A DNA stretch of 64,000 nt from Mesorhizobium sp. GTDB taxonomy: Bacteria; Pseudomonadota; Alphaproteobacteria; Rhizobiales; Rhizobiaceae. Below the pieces are notes generated by a model. It ran no database searches. It saw only the letters and a list, made by a program, of their open reading frames with translations, and was not told where the DNA came from. This document shows positions 36,036-45,183 of this stretch, in pieces. The stretch is from assembly GCF_004962245.1 (NCBI RefSeq), contig NZ_SUHQ01000024.1:51277-115276 (forward strand). Direction: 5' to 3'. Within the stretch, counting starts at the first letter, position 1, and every line of letters begins with the position of its first letter. The position numbers were made by a program, and so were the translations under genes.

Positions 36036-37196
36036 ATGGAAACAGCTGCCGCGCCCGACCCGTTTGTCGCTTCTTTGCCGGTCTTCGCAAGGTTCGAAAG
36101 CGTTGCCGATATCGATAACTATCGGCCTCTCCCCGATGGCTGGGCGCTGGCCACCGCAGACATCGTCGGCTCGACCAAGGCGATCGAGGCGGGGCGCTAT
36201 AAAACCGTCAATATGGCGGGCGCCAGCGTCATTTCGGCGCTGCTCAATGCGCTGGGTAGGCAAGATCTTCCCTTTGTCTTCGGCGGCGACGGCGCGCTCG
36301 TGGCGTTTCCCGGCTCGGCGCTGGAGATCACCCGGAACGCGCTGGCGGCTGTCCAGAGATGGGTGGCGGACGAACTGGATCTGACCTTGCGTGCCGCAAT
36401 CGTGCCGATAAAGGATATAAGAGCGCAAGGCCTCGACGTTCGCGTGGCGAGGTTCCAGGCCTCCGAAGCGGTCTTCTATGCCATGTTCGCCGGAGGTGGC
36501 GGCAGTTGGGCGGAAGCCGAGATGAAAGCGGGGCGCTACCGCATCGATCCTGCGCCGGCCGGCGCGCGGCCGGATCTGACCGGCCTCTCCTGCCGCTGGA
36601 ACCCGATCGAAGCCCGGCATGGCGAAATCGTCTCGATCATAGCCGTACCGGGGGCGTCGCGCGACCTGCGCGGTTTTCAGTTTCTGGCTTCCGACATCAT
36701 CGCCCTTGCCGGCAGGCAGGAACGCGATGGCCACCCGGTGCCGGTGAACGGGCCGGGCTACAGTTTTCTGCCCGCCGGCCTCGATATCGAGGCGCGGGCC
36801 ATGGCACCGGCAGGATGGCGGTGGCTGTCGAAGCTGTGGATAGTGTTCCTGATGACGCTTACGGCTGTTACCGATAGATATGGCTGGACGATCGGCAGTT
36901 TCGACCCGAAGATCTACAAACGCGACGTGGCCAGCAATTCGGATTTTCGGAAGTTCGATGACGGCTTGAAGATGACCATCGACGTTGACGCGGATGTGTT
37001 GCAACGGATCGAGAACCGGCTGAAACAAGCGGAAGAGGCGGGCATCTGCAACTATGGCCTGCACCGCCAGAAATCGGCCTTGATGACATGCCTCGTCGCA
37101 TCGCCGCTGCAGCGCGATCACGTTCATTTCATCGATGGCGCCGCCGGCGGCTATGCGATTGCTGCCGCAAGCCTGAAGGCGAAGGCGCCGGTCTGA
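36036..37196 (+). CDS. DUF3095-family protein, divergent class III cyclase-like
   Basis: This protein of about 386 residues has a nucleotide-cyclase-like first half. ALATADIVGSTKAIEAG and FVFGGDGALVAFPGS place the two metal-binding Asp residues where class III cyclases have them, but the later substrate and transition-state segments are not recognisable. The second half includes a hydrophobic stretch LWIVFLMTLTAVTD and a conserved tail. The pattern fits DUF3095, a cyclase-related family of unknown role. Starts at 36018, 36030 and 36036 are all possible; no ribosome binding site decides. Its reaction and product are unknown. Confidence 0.82.
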   Translation: METAAAPDPFVASLPVFARFESVADIDNYRPLPDGWALATADIVGSTKAIEAGRYKTVNMAGASVISALLNALGRQDLPFVFGGDGALVAFPGSALEITRNALAAVQRWVADELDLTLRAAIVPIKDIRAQGLDVRVARFQASEAVFYAMFAGGGGSWAEAEMKAGRYRIDPAPAGARPDLTGLSCRWNPIEARHGEIVSIIAVPGASRDLRGFQFLASDIIALAGRQERDGHPVPVNGPGYSFLPAGLDIEARAMAPAGWRWLSKLWIVFLMTLTAVTDRYGWTIGSFDPKIYKRDVASNSDFRKFDDGLKMTIDVDADVLQRIENRLKQAEEAGICNYGLHRQKSALMTCLVASPLQRDHVHFIDGAAGGYAIAAASLKAKAPV

Positions 37197-37203
37197 TGAC
37201 GGC

Positions 37204-37257
37204 TTGCGGAAACCGATTTTCCGCAATATGCCTCGGCCATGGTTCTTGGGACCATGG
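37204..37257. terminator. Two hairpins after the DUF3095 gene
   Basis: TTGCGGAAA (37204-37212) pairs with TTTCCGCAA (37218-37226), and CCATGGT (37237-37243) pairs with ACCATGG (37251-37257). Both lie in the 115-bp spacer before the dehydrogenase gene. No T-run follows, so they may terminate transcription or protect the mRNA end. Confidence 0.4.
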
Positions 37258-37311
37258 TGAGCCTCGCCATGGGCGCGGACAGCCTGTCCGAATTGACAGG
37301 AAAGCAGACTT

Positions 37312-38655
37312 TTGGACGCCTCACGATCGACATATGACGGTCTTCTGAACCGGATTTCGACGCGTGCCGCGCAAGTCGGCGTGATCGGACTGGGCTATGT
37401 CGGGCTGCCGCTGGCGGTTGCGATCGCACGCGCCGGCTTCCCGGTTTCCGGCTTCGACGTCGAAGCCCAGAAGGTCGAGAGCCTGAACAACGGCCAATCC
37501 TATATTAAGGCGGTGACGTCGACAGCCCTTGCCAGCCAGGTGGCGAGCGGACGGTTCCGCGCCACTGCGGATTTTGCCGAACTGCCCGTCTGCGATGTCA
37601 TCATCATCTGCGTTCCGACACCGCTGACGAAACACCGAGAGCCGGACCTCTCCTTTGTCAGGAACACGGCAGGCACCATCGCGAAGCATCTGCGTCTCGG
37701 CCAGCTGATCGTGCTGGAATCGACCACCTATCCCGGCACTACCGATGACGTGATCAAGCCCATACTGGAAGAAACCGGCTTGCAGTCGACGATAGACTTC
37801 TTCCTCGGCTTCTCGCCCGAACGCGAGGATCCCGGCAACCGCAGCTTTGAAGTCGCGACGATCCCCAAGGTCGTGGCAGGCGACGGCATTGAAGCGGCGA
37901 CGCTCGTGCAGGCTTTCTACCAGGGCGTGGTCAAGACCGTCGTTCCGGTTTCCAGCACGGCGACCGCCGAGGCGGTCAAGCTAACGGAAAACATCTTCCG
38001 CTCGGTCAACATAGCCCTCGTCAACGAGTTGAAGGTCGTGCTCGGTGCGATGGGCATCGACATCTGGGAGGTGATCGAGGCGGCAAAGAGCAAGCCCTTC
38101 GGCTACATGCCTTTCTATCCTGGCCCCGGACTTGGCGGGCATTGCGTTCCGATCGATCCCTTCTACCTGACGTGGAAGGCGCGCGAATACGAACTGCCGA
38201 CCCGCTTCATCGAGCTGGCGGCAGAGATCAACACGGCCATGCCGCGTCATGTGGTCGATGAACTGGCGAAGGCGCTGGACCGGCGCTGCGGCAAGGCGCT
38301 CAGCCGCTCGCGCATTCTCATCATCGGGCTCGCCTATAAGAAGAATGTGCCCGACATCCGCGAAAGCCCCTCATTGCGGCTCATTGAACTCATCGAGGAA
38401 TGGGGCGGCAAGGCGGAATTCCACGATCCGCATGTTACCGAGATCCCGACCACACGGGAGCATATGGCGATCAAGGGGCGTCGCTCGGTCGAATTGACCG
38501 AGGCGGCCTTGAAGGATTTCGATGCTGTCGTCGTTGCAACCGACCACGACGCGATCGACTATCAGGCGATCGCTGATCACGCTCTTCTGATCGTCGACAC
38601 ACGCAATGTTTTTGGCCGCCTCGGGCTAGCCCGAGAGACGGTGGTGAAGGCCTGA
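37312..38655 (+). CDS. Nucleotide-sugar dehydrogenase (UDP-GlcNAc/UDP-glucose 6-dehydrogenase family)
   Basis: This 447-residue NAD-dependent enzyme oxidises the C6 of a UDP-sugar to a uronic acid. QVGVIGLGYVGLPLAVAIAR is the NAD-binding motif (about residue 21). The catalytic Cys lies in GPGLGGHCVPIDPFYL, and LTENIFRSVNIALVNEL and GLAYKKNVPDIRESPSLRL are family segments. The sequence is nearer to WbpA-type UDP-N-acetylglucosamine dehydrogenases than to UDP-glucose dehydrogenase. It starts with TTG 37312 after AGGAAA at 37298-37303. It supplies an acidic sugar for the glycan genes around it. Confidence 0.91.
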   Translation: MDASRSTYDGLLNRISTRAAQVGVIGLGYVGLPLAVAIARAGFPVSGFDVEAQKVESLNNGQSYIKAVTSTALASQVASGRFRATADFAELPVCDVIIICVPTPLTKHREPDLSFVRNTAGTIAKHLRLGQLIVLESTTYPGTTDDVIKPILEETGLQSTIDFFLGFSPEREDPGNRSFEVATIPKVVAGDGIEAATLVQAFYQGVVKTVVPVSSTATAEAVKLTENIFRSVNIALVNELKVVLGAMGIDIWEVIEAAKSKPFGYMPFYPGPGLGGHCVPIDPFYLTWKAREYELPTRFIELAAEINTAMPRHVVDELAKALDRRCGKALSRSRILIIGLAYKKNVPDIRESPSLRLIELIEEWGGKAEFHDPHVTEIPTTREHMAIKGRRSVELTEAALKDFDAVVVATDHDAIDYQAIADHALLIVDTRNVFGRLGLARETVVKA

Positions 38656-38888
38656 CCGCGTCTTAGCCGGCGAATTTTTTGCCCGATATCAGGATCGTGA
38701 TTGCACTCCGCCGGCAACCTCGCCACATAGTACCCCAGGAAATAGATGCAGTTACGCCTGCTCCTTGCCTGCAAGGACAGTCATTCGGGAAATTCTTCGC
38801 CGGCTTTTGCCGTCGAAGCCGGCTTCATTGACTTCGAGGGTGTGGCGGACAAAGGAGATGGCTCGTCTTCGACGGGTTTCGAGATAGC

Positions 38889-40229
38889 ATGAGCACAGCG
38901 CAAGCAGAAATTTCCACCATTCTCATGGATAAGGTTGCCGATTGGCTGACCCAATCGGCGCTGGCGGGCAACGACCTAGAAACATTGGTAAAGGGCTTTT
39001 GTGAACGTCTGGCTGCTGCCGGCCTGCCGTTGAAGCGGGTGCATTTGGGCTTTTCGATGCTTCATCCGCTTTATGACGCGCTTGGCTTTACCTGGCTCCG
39101 CGGCCAGGGCCTGGAAGTGGAAGGCTTCCGCAATGAGGACGGCGTTCATTCTGACAGATTCCTGACCAGCCCATACTACCATCTGCTCAACCACAAGCTC
39201 GACCATCTGCGGCGCCGGCTCGACCCGTCGGTGCCGTCGGAATTTCCTGTTTTCGATGACCTCAGGCCTATGGGCGTCACCGATTACATGGCTTTCGTCC
39301 ATCCCTTCAACGGCAATACCACTCAGGGCATGATGGGTTCCTGGTCCACCGACAGTGCTTCAGGCTTCAGCGACAGCATGATTTCGGCGCTGCTGCGCAT
39401 CCAGAACCATCTCGCCATCGCAACCAAGATGGCGGTGCTCACCAAGCTCGCCGACAACATGATGACCACTTATCTCGGCGGCGACGCCGGCAGGAGGGTG
39501 CTGGACGGCCAGATCAAGCGCGGCGAGGGCGACACAATCCGGGCCGCGCTGGTCATGGGCGATATGCGCGGGTCGACAAGGCTTGCCGAAACCTCCGGCC
39601 GCGAAATCTATATCGATACGTTGAACCAGTTTTTCGATGCCATTGCTGCACCTTTCAATCGCAAAGGCGGGCAGATCATGAGTTTCCTGGGGGATGGCTT
39701 CATTGCCGTCTACCCTTGCGAAAGGCACCGTGCGCAGTCCGAGATCGCCTGCCAGGCTGCCCTTGCGGCAGCGCACAAGGCCAGCGCGCGCATGGTGGAT
39801 CTCAATCTGCGCAGAAAGAAGCAGGGGTTGGGCGGTATAAAATTTGGTATCGGCCTGCATGTCGGCAATGTGATGTTCGGCAATGTCGGGCTTACCGACC
39901 GGCTCACATTCTCTGTCTTCGGCTCGGCTGTAAACGAGGTCCAGCGCCTCCAGACCCTGACCAAGAAATATCCGCACAGCGTTCTCGCCAGCAAAGACTT
40001 CGCCAGCTATTGCGGCGCCAACAGCTGGCTGACGCTCGGCGAGGAGGAACTGGCGGGTATCAAACAGAAGCTAACGGTGCTTTCACCCGATCTGTCGGGT
40101 GCTCTCGCACCCGACGAAGACGGTGCGCTGGAGCCGATTTACGACCGAATATCGGACGCCGAGCAGGTCATGCTGCTTCATCGCGATGCCGCGCGGCTGT
40201 CGGCGGGCGACCCGAGGAAGCTCCAGTAA
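38889..40229 (+). CDS. Class III adenylate/guanylate cyclase domain protein
   Basis: This 446-residue protein has an N-terminal sensor-like domain of about 200 residues (LPLKRVHLGFSMLHPLYDAL, TDYMAFVHPFNG), which resembles a GAF-like or cyclase-associated domain, and a C-terminal class III cyclase. Metal-binding Asp residues are in LVMGDMRGSTRLAE and SFLGDGFIAVYP, and the transition-state Asn/Arg pair is in VFGSAVNEVQRL. Ser replaces the common Asp/Thr at the purine-specificity position, so cAMP versus cGMP is uncertain. It is not clearly in an operon with its neighbours. Confidence 0.9.
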   Translation: MSTAQAEISTILMDKVADWLTQSALAGNDLETLVKGFCERLAAAGLPLKRVHLGFSMLHPLYDALGFTWLRGQGLEVEGFRNEDGVHSDRFLTSPYYHLLNHKLDHLRRRLDPSVPSEFPVFDDLRPMGVTDYMAFVHPFNGNTTQGMMGSWSTDSASGFSDSMISALLRIQNHLAIATKMAVLTKLADNMMTTYLGGDAGRRVLDGQIKRGEGDTIRAALVMGDMRGSTRLAETSGREIYIDTLNQFFDAIAAPFNRKGGQIMSFLGDGFIAVYPCERHRAQSEIACQAALAAAHKASARMVDLNLRRKKQGLGGIKFGIGLHVGNVMFGNVGLTDRLTFSVFGSAVNEVQRLQTLTKKYPHSVLASKDFASYCGANSWLTLGEEELAGIKQKLTVLSPDLSGALAPDEDGALEPIYDRISDAEQVMLLHRDAARLSAGDPRKLQ

Positions 40230-40385
40230 CCGCCACGATCTGATCCGAACGCCTGGGTATGCAGTCCGGTCGCCGGTTCCGCCAGGGAACTGGCGACCGT
40301 TTCGAATCCAAGTTGCTCTAGGCTGGCAATGCGCTAGTCTCGCTTTCTGGGTCTGCCGGCCGGCAGTCCGCCAGAGTGGGCTGGT

Positions 40386-42287
40386 GTGAGAATGAATTCG
40401 GGCGTTGATCTGCTGCGGATCGAGGATGTTGGCATCTCTTTTGCCATTATCGGGGGACCGTTGCACGCCGTCAGGCGCGCAAGTCTTCGCGTCCTGCCCG
40501 GCAAGGTTACCGCGCTTGTGGGCGAGTCCGGTTCCGGAAAATCGGTTCTCAGCCAGGCAGTGATGGGCATTTTGCCGAACACAGCCCATGTCCGCGGCCG
40601 TATCCTGTTTTCCGATCCTGAAAAGCCCGGCACGACGCAGGATATCCTGCAGATGCCGCGTGACGGACCCGAAATTCGGGCGTTGAGAGGCAGCCGCATC
40701 GGCGAGATCTTTCAGGAGCCGATGACATCGCTGTCGCCGCTGCACACGATCGGCAATCAGGTCAGCGAATCCCTGCAGATTCATACGCCCATGGCTCGGG
40801 TGGAGCGCAAGGCGCGAACCGAGGAAATGCTCGGCCTCGTCGGCTTTCCCAACCCCAAGCGCGCCTATGATATGTATCCCTTTGAACTTTCGGGAGGATT
40901 GCGTCAACGCGCCATGATCGCCATGGCGCTTATCTGCCGGCCCGCCCTGTTGATCGCCGACGAGCCGACAACGGCGTTGGACGTCACCATCCAGGCGCAA
41001 ATCCTGCAATTGCTGCGCGGGCTTCAGACCAAGCTGAACATGGCGATGCTGCTGATCACGCACGACCTTGGCGTGGTCGCCAATGTCGCCGACGAGGTGG
41101 TGGTCATGTACCATGGCGAGATCATGGAAGCGGGACCTGTGGAGGCGATATTCCGCCGGCCAGGCCACCCTTACCTGAAGGGCCTGATGGCAGCCGTTCC
41201 GCATTTCGACCTAAAGCCTGGCGAAAGGCTAAAGGCGCTCCGCGAGGTGCCGGTGAATGTCGGGAACCTGCTCGGCAAGCAGACGGCGCCGGCATCGAAG
41301 GGGCCGGACGACATCCTGCTGTCGGTCAGGGATCTGACAAAGACCTTCACCATCCGCAAGTCTGGATGGTTCGGCGGAGATCATCAAACCTCTGTTCGCG
41401 CCGTGGACGGCGTGAGCTTCGATATCAGGCGGGGTGAGTGCCTGGGTCTTGTCGGCGAAAGCGGCTCCGGCAAAACCACCGTCAGCAAGATCCTCATGCG
41501 GGCTGTCACCCCTAGCGGCGGCTCTGTGATCTTCAACGGTCGCGATGGTCCGATCGACGTCTTGGAAGCCGAGGGAGACGCCCTGCGCATGCTGCGCGCG
41601 AAAATCCAGATGGTCTTCCAGGATCCGGTTTCGTCGCTTTCACCTCGCATGACGGTGGAGAACATCTTGAGCGAGCCGCTGGAAATCCATCAACGTGGCA
41701 ATGCCGCGTCCCGACTCGCCACGGTCAAGAGCCTGATGCAGGCAATCGGGCTCGATCCGCGTTTCATCAAGCGTTATCCGCACAGTTTTTCCGGCGGGCA
41801 GCGTCAGCGTATCGGCATCGCGCGCGCGTTGGCGCTGGGGCCTGAACTTCTGATCTGCGACGAGCCGGTTTCGGCACTCGATGTCTCTGTCCAGGCGCAG
41901 ATCCTGAACCTTCTGAAGGACCTGCAGAAGGAACTGGGCCTGACCTACCTGTTCATATCCCACAACCTGGCGGTGGTGGACTACATGGCAGACCGCATCG
42001 CGGTGATGTGCGGCGGGCGTATCGTCGAGCTCGCGCCGCGCGAAATTCTGCTTAGGAAGCCGGTCCACCCCTACACGCGCTCACTGGTCGCCGCAGTACC
42101 TTTCCCCGATCTCGACAGGCCGATGGATTTCAAGACGCTGAAGCTCGGCGGTGCTTCCGACACCAGTGCATGGGGACCGCAATTCCGCGACGAGGGCGAC
42201 GAGGATATGCTGTCGCCGCTCGACCTTGGCGGCGGCCACCTCGTGCTGGCCCGACGTTCGGCCGATGTCAGCGAGCTACGCCATTGA
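40386..42287 (+). CDS. Oligopeptide-type ABC transporter ATP-binding protein, two fused ATPase domains
   Basis: This 633-residue protein fuses DppD-like and DppF-like ATPases. The first domain has GESGSGKSV, LSGGLRQRAMIAMAL, LLIADEPTTALD and ITHDLGVVA. The second has GESGSGKTT, FSGGQRQRIGIARAL, LLICDEPVSALD and SHNLAVVDYM. Both ATP sites look complete. GTG 40386 or ATG 40392 may be the start. The gene overlaps the binding-protein gene by a TTGA junction, and two permeases follow, so the locus encodes a complete importer. Confidence 0.94.
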   Translation: MRMNSGVDLLRIEDVGISFAIIGGPLHAVRRASLRVLPGKVTALVGESGSGKSVLSQAVMGILPNTAHVRGRILFSDPEKPGTTQDILQMPRDGPEIRALRGSRIGEIFQEPMTSLSPLHTIGNQVSESLQIHTPMARVERKARTEEMLGLVGFPNPKRAYDMYPFELSGGLRQRAMIAMALICRPALLIADEPTTALDVTIQAQILQLLRGLQTKLNMAMLLITHDLGVVANVADEVVVMYHGEIMEAGPVEAIFRRPGHPYLKGLMAAVPHFDLKPGERLKALREVPVNVGNLLGKQTAPASKGPDDILLSVRDLTKTFTIRKSGWFGGDHQTSVRAVDGVSFDIRRGECLGLVGESGSGKTTVSKILMRAVTPSGGSVIFNGRDGPIDVLEAEGDALRMLRAKIQMVFQDPVSSLSPRMTVENILSEPLEIHQRGNAASRLATVKSLMQAIGLDPRFIKRYPHSFSGGQRQRIGIARALALGPELLICDEPVSALDVSVQAQILNLLKDLQKELGLTYLFISHNLAVVDYMADRIAVMCGGRIVELAPREILLRKPVHPYTRSLVAAVPFPDLDRPMDFKTLKLGGASDTSAWGPQFRDEGDEDMLSPLDLGGGHLVLARRSADVSELRH

Positions 42288-44182
42288 TCAGCCGGCGCAC
42301 CGTCCTTGGCCTCATGGCTTCGACATTTCTGCCGGGCACGTTGCGCGCCGGCGATCTGGAGCCGGAATTTCTTCAGCCGCAGCTGAAGGCCAGGGCGCTG
42401 CCGGCACTCGCCGAACGCCTGCCCAAGAGCCCGCGCGCGTTGAATCTCGCTGCGATGGGCCGGCAGCCCGGCCAGTATGGCGGCACGCTGCGTACGATCA
42501 TCGGCAGCCAGAAAGATATCCGGATGATGACGATCTATGGGTATGCTCGCCTGGTCGGCTATGACGAAAAGCTTAACATGCAACCTGACATTCTCGAAAG
42601 TTTCGACGTAGCGGATGATCGCGTCTTCACTTTCAAGATACGGGAAGGGCATAAATGGTCTGACGGCAGCCTGCTGACGCCGGAGGATTTTCGCTATTGC
42701 TGGGAAGATGTCTGGCTGAACGATGAGCTTTCGCAAGGCGGGCCCGCCTTGGCCCTTCTGGCGGACGGCAAGCCGCCACGCTTCGAGATCGTCGATCCGT
42801 TGACGGTCCGTTATAGTTGGGATGCGCCCAATCCCGACTTCCTGCCCAAGCTCGCGGCTGCATCGCCGCTATCGCTTGTTCTGCCGGCCGCCTATCTCAA
42901 GCAGTTCCACAAGAAATACCAGGATCCATTTCGGCTCGCCGGCCTAATGAAGGAGAACCGGGTAAAGAAATGGACGCTCCTGCATATCCGCATGTCGCGG
43001 CAGTATCGCCCGGAGAACCCGGATTTGCCGACGCTCGATCCCTGGCAGAACCGGACCAAGCCGCCGGCTGAGCAGTTCGTCTTCGAGCGCAATCCGTTCT
43101 TTCATCGAATAGACGAGAATGGCCGGCAACTGCCCTATGTTGACCGGATTGTCATGAATGTCAGCTCGTCGGCGATCATTTCCGCCAAGGCCGGTGCGGG
43201 CGAGAGCGACCTGCAAGGCATGGGAATTGACTTCACCGACTACTCCTTCCTGAAGGATGCGGAGAAGCGCTACCCGGTGAAGATGCATCTCTGGAAACGT
43301 ATACAGGGCTCGCGGCTGGCGCTGCTGCCCAATCTGAATTGTGCCGACCAGGTGTGGCGTGGCCTTTTGCGTGACGTGCGCGTGCGCCGCGCACTTTCGC
43401 TCGCTGTGGACAGGCGCGAGATCAATATGGCCGTGTTCTACGGATTGGCGCAGGAAAGTGCCGATACTGTCCTGCCGGAGAGCCCGCTCTACCGGCCGGA
43501 ATTCGCGAAAGCCTGGGTCGCTCATGATCCAGACCAGGCCAATGCCCTGCTCGACGAGGTCGGGCTTCAGACGCGTGACGATGACGGCCTGCGGATACTT
43601 CCCGATGGACGTCCGGCGCAGGTCATAGTGGAAACGGCCGGCGAAAGCACGCTGGAAACCGACGCGCTCGAACTCATCACCGATCACTGGCGCAAGATCG
43701 GCATCGCCCTGTTCATCCGGACTTCGCAGCGCGACATCTTCCGCAGCCGCGCGCTTGGCGGCCAGATCATGATGTCGATGTGGTCGGGCATCGACAATGG
43801 CGTGCCGACCGCCGACATGAACCCGAGCCAGTTGGCCCCCACCATCGACGACCAGCTGCAATGGCCGCTCTGGGGTGCTCACTACTTGTCTCATGGCAAG
43901 ATGGGTGAGGCACCCGATCTTCCGCCTGTGGTCGAGTTGATGGCTTTACTCAAGCGCTGGAACGCATCGACCGAAGCCACGGAGCGCGCCGAAATCTGGA
44001 ATTCGATGCTGTCGATCTACACCGATCAGGTGTTTTCGATCGGCACGGTGAACGGAACGCATCAGCCGATTCTGGCGTCCTCGCGGCTGCGCAATCTGCC
44101 TGACAAGGCGCTCTACGGCTTCGACCCGACTGCCTATTTCGGTGTCTACATGCCGGATACATTCTGGCTTGGAGAGTCCTGA
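42284..44182 (+). CDS. Oligopeptide-type ABC transporter substrate-binding protein (family 5), Tat signal
   Basis: This 632-residue binding protein begins with SRRTVLGLMASTFLPGT, a twin-arginine signal. The mature part has the family-5 pattern: MQPDILESFDVADDRVFTFK, IREGHKWSDGSLLTPEDF and RDVRVRRALSLAVDRREI. TTG 42284 overlaps the ATPase stop and is chosen because it just precedes the twin arginines; the earlier in-frame reading overlaps the ATPase. At over 600 residues it resembles long YejA/microcin-C or peptide-binding types. The ligand is unknown. Confidence 0.9.
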   Translation: MISRRTVLGLMASTFLPGTLRAGDLEPEFLQPQLKARALPALAERLPKSPRALNLAAMGRQPGQYGGTLRTIIGSQKDIRMMTIYGYARLVGYDEKLNMQPDILESFDVADDRVFTFKIREGHKWSDGSLLTPEDFRYCWEDVWLNDELSQGGPALALLADGKPPRFEIVDPLTVRYSWDAPNPDFLPKLAAASPLSLVLPAAYLKQFHKKYQDPFRLAGLMKENRVKKWTLLHIRMSRQYRPENPDLPTLDPWQNRTKPPAEQFVFERNPFFHRIDENGRQLPYVDRIVMNVSSSAIISAKAGAGESDLQGMGIDFTDYSFLKDAEKRYPVKMHLWKRIQGSRLALLPNLNCADQVWRGLLRDVRVRRALSLAVDRREINMAVFYGLAQESADTVLPESPLYRPEFAKAWVAHDPDQANALLDEVGLQTRDDDGLRILPDGRPAQVIVETAGESTLETDALELITDHWRKIGIALFIRTSQRDIFRSRALGGQIMMSMWSGIDNGVPTADMNPSQLAPTIDDQLQWPLWGAHYLSHGKMGEAPDLPPVVELMALLKRWNASTEATERAEIWNSMLSIYTDQVFSIGTVNGTHQPILASSRLRNLPDKALYGFDPTAYFGVYMPDTFWLGES

Positions 44183-44184
44183 GC

Positions 44185-45183
44185 GTGCTTCGATATATTG
44201 TCTGGCGCATCACCGTGATGGTTCCAACGCTGCTGGTCATATCGGCGCTGGTGTTCACAATCATCGAACTTCCCCCAGGCGACTATTTCGATAGCTTTGT
44301 TGCCGAGCTTCGGGCTCAGGGCGAAGGGGTGGATTCCGATCGCATCGAGATGATGCGCAAGGAATATGGTTTCGACAAGCCGCCGATCATTCGCTACTTC
44401 TACTGGGTCGGCGGGATGCTGCACGGCGATTTCGGCTATTCCTTCGAATATGAGTTGCCGGTTCGCGACGTCGTCGGGGACCGAATGTGGCTGACCGTGC
44501 TGGTTTCCTTCGTCACGATCATATTCACCTGGCTCATCGCCTTTCCGATCGGCATATACTCCGCAACGCATCAATACAGCTGGGGCGATTACGGCCTGAC
44601 TTTCTTCGGCCTTCTCGGCCTTGCCATTCCGAACTTCATGCTGGCGCTGATCCTGATGTATTTCGCCAACATTTGGTTCGGCACGTCCATCGGCCATCTC
44701 ATGGATCAGCAATATCTCGGCGAGCCGATGAGCTGGGCCAAGGCGAAGTCGATCCTCGCCCATCTCTGGATCCCGGTCTTGATCATCGGCACCGGGGGCA
44801 CGGCAAGCATGATCCGGCGGCTGCGCGCCAATCTGCTCGATGAGCTGCACAAGCAATATGTCGTGACCGCGCGCGCCAAAGGCCTTCATCCCTTCAAGGC
44901 GCTGGTCAAATATCCGCTGCGCATGGCGCTCAATTTCTTCATTTCCGACATCGGCTCTATCCTGCCGGCCATCATCTCCGGCGCCGAAATCACGGCGATC
45001 GTGCTGTCTTTGGAAACGACCGGGCCGATGCTGATCAAGGCGCTGCAAAGCCAGGACATGTATCTGGCAGGGTCGTTCCTCATGTTCCTCGCCTTCCTGA
45101 CGGTCATCGGTGTCCTGATTTCCGACCTGGCGCTGGCGATGCTTGATCCACGAATTCGTTTGCAGGGCGGCAGCACCAAATGA
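44185..45183 (+). CDS. Oligopeptide-type ABC transporter permease 1 (DppB/YejB-like)
   Basis: This 332-residue inner-membrane protein has an N-terminal helix VPTLLVISALVFTIIELPPG, a periplasmic part and further helices. The EAA loop region reads VVTARAKGLHPFKALVKYPL. It starts with GTG 44185, 2 bases after the binding-protein stop, with GGAGAG upstream. Its stop overlaps the next permease by ATGA. It forms the channel with permease 2. Confidence 0.92.
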   Translation: MLRYIVWRITVMVPTLLVISALVFTIIELPPGDYFDSFVAELRAQGEGVDSDRIEMMRKEYGFDKPPIIRYFYWVGGMLHGDFGYSFEYELPVRDVVGDRMWLTVLVSFVTIIFTWLIAFPIGIYSATHQYSWGDYGLTFFGLLGLAIPNFMLALILMYFANIWFGTSIGHLMDQQYLGEPMSWAKAKSILAHLWIPVLIIGTGGTASMIRRLRANLLDELHKQYVVTARAKGLHPFKALVKYPLRMALNFFISDIGSILPAIISGAEITAIVLSLETTGPMLIKALQSQDMYLAGSFLMFLAFLTVIGVLISDLALAMLDPRIRLQGGSTK

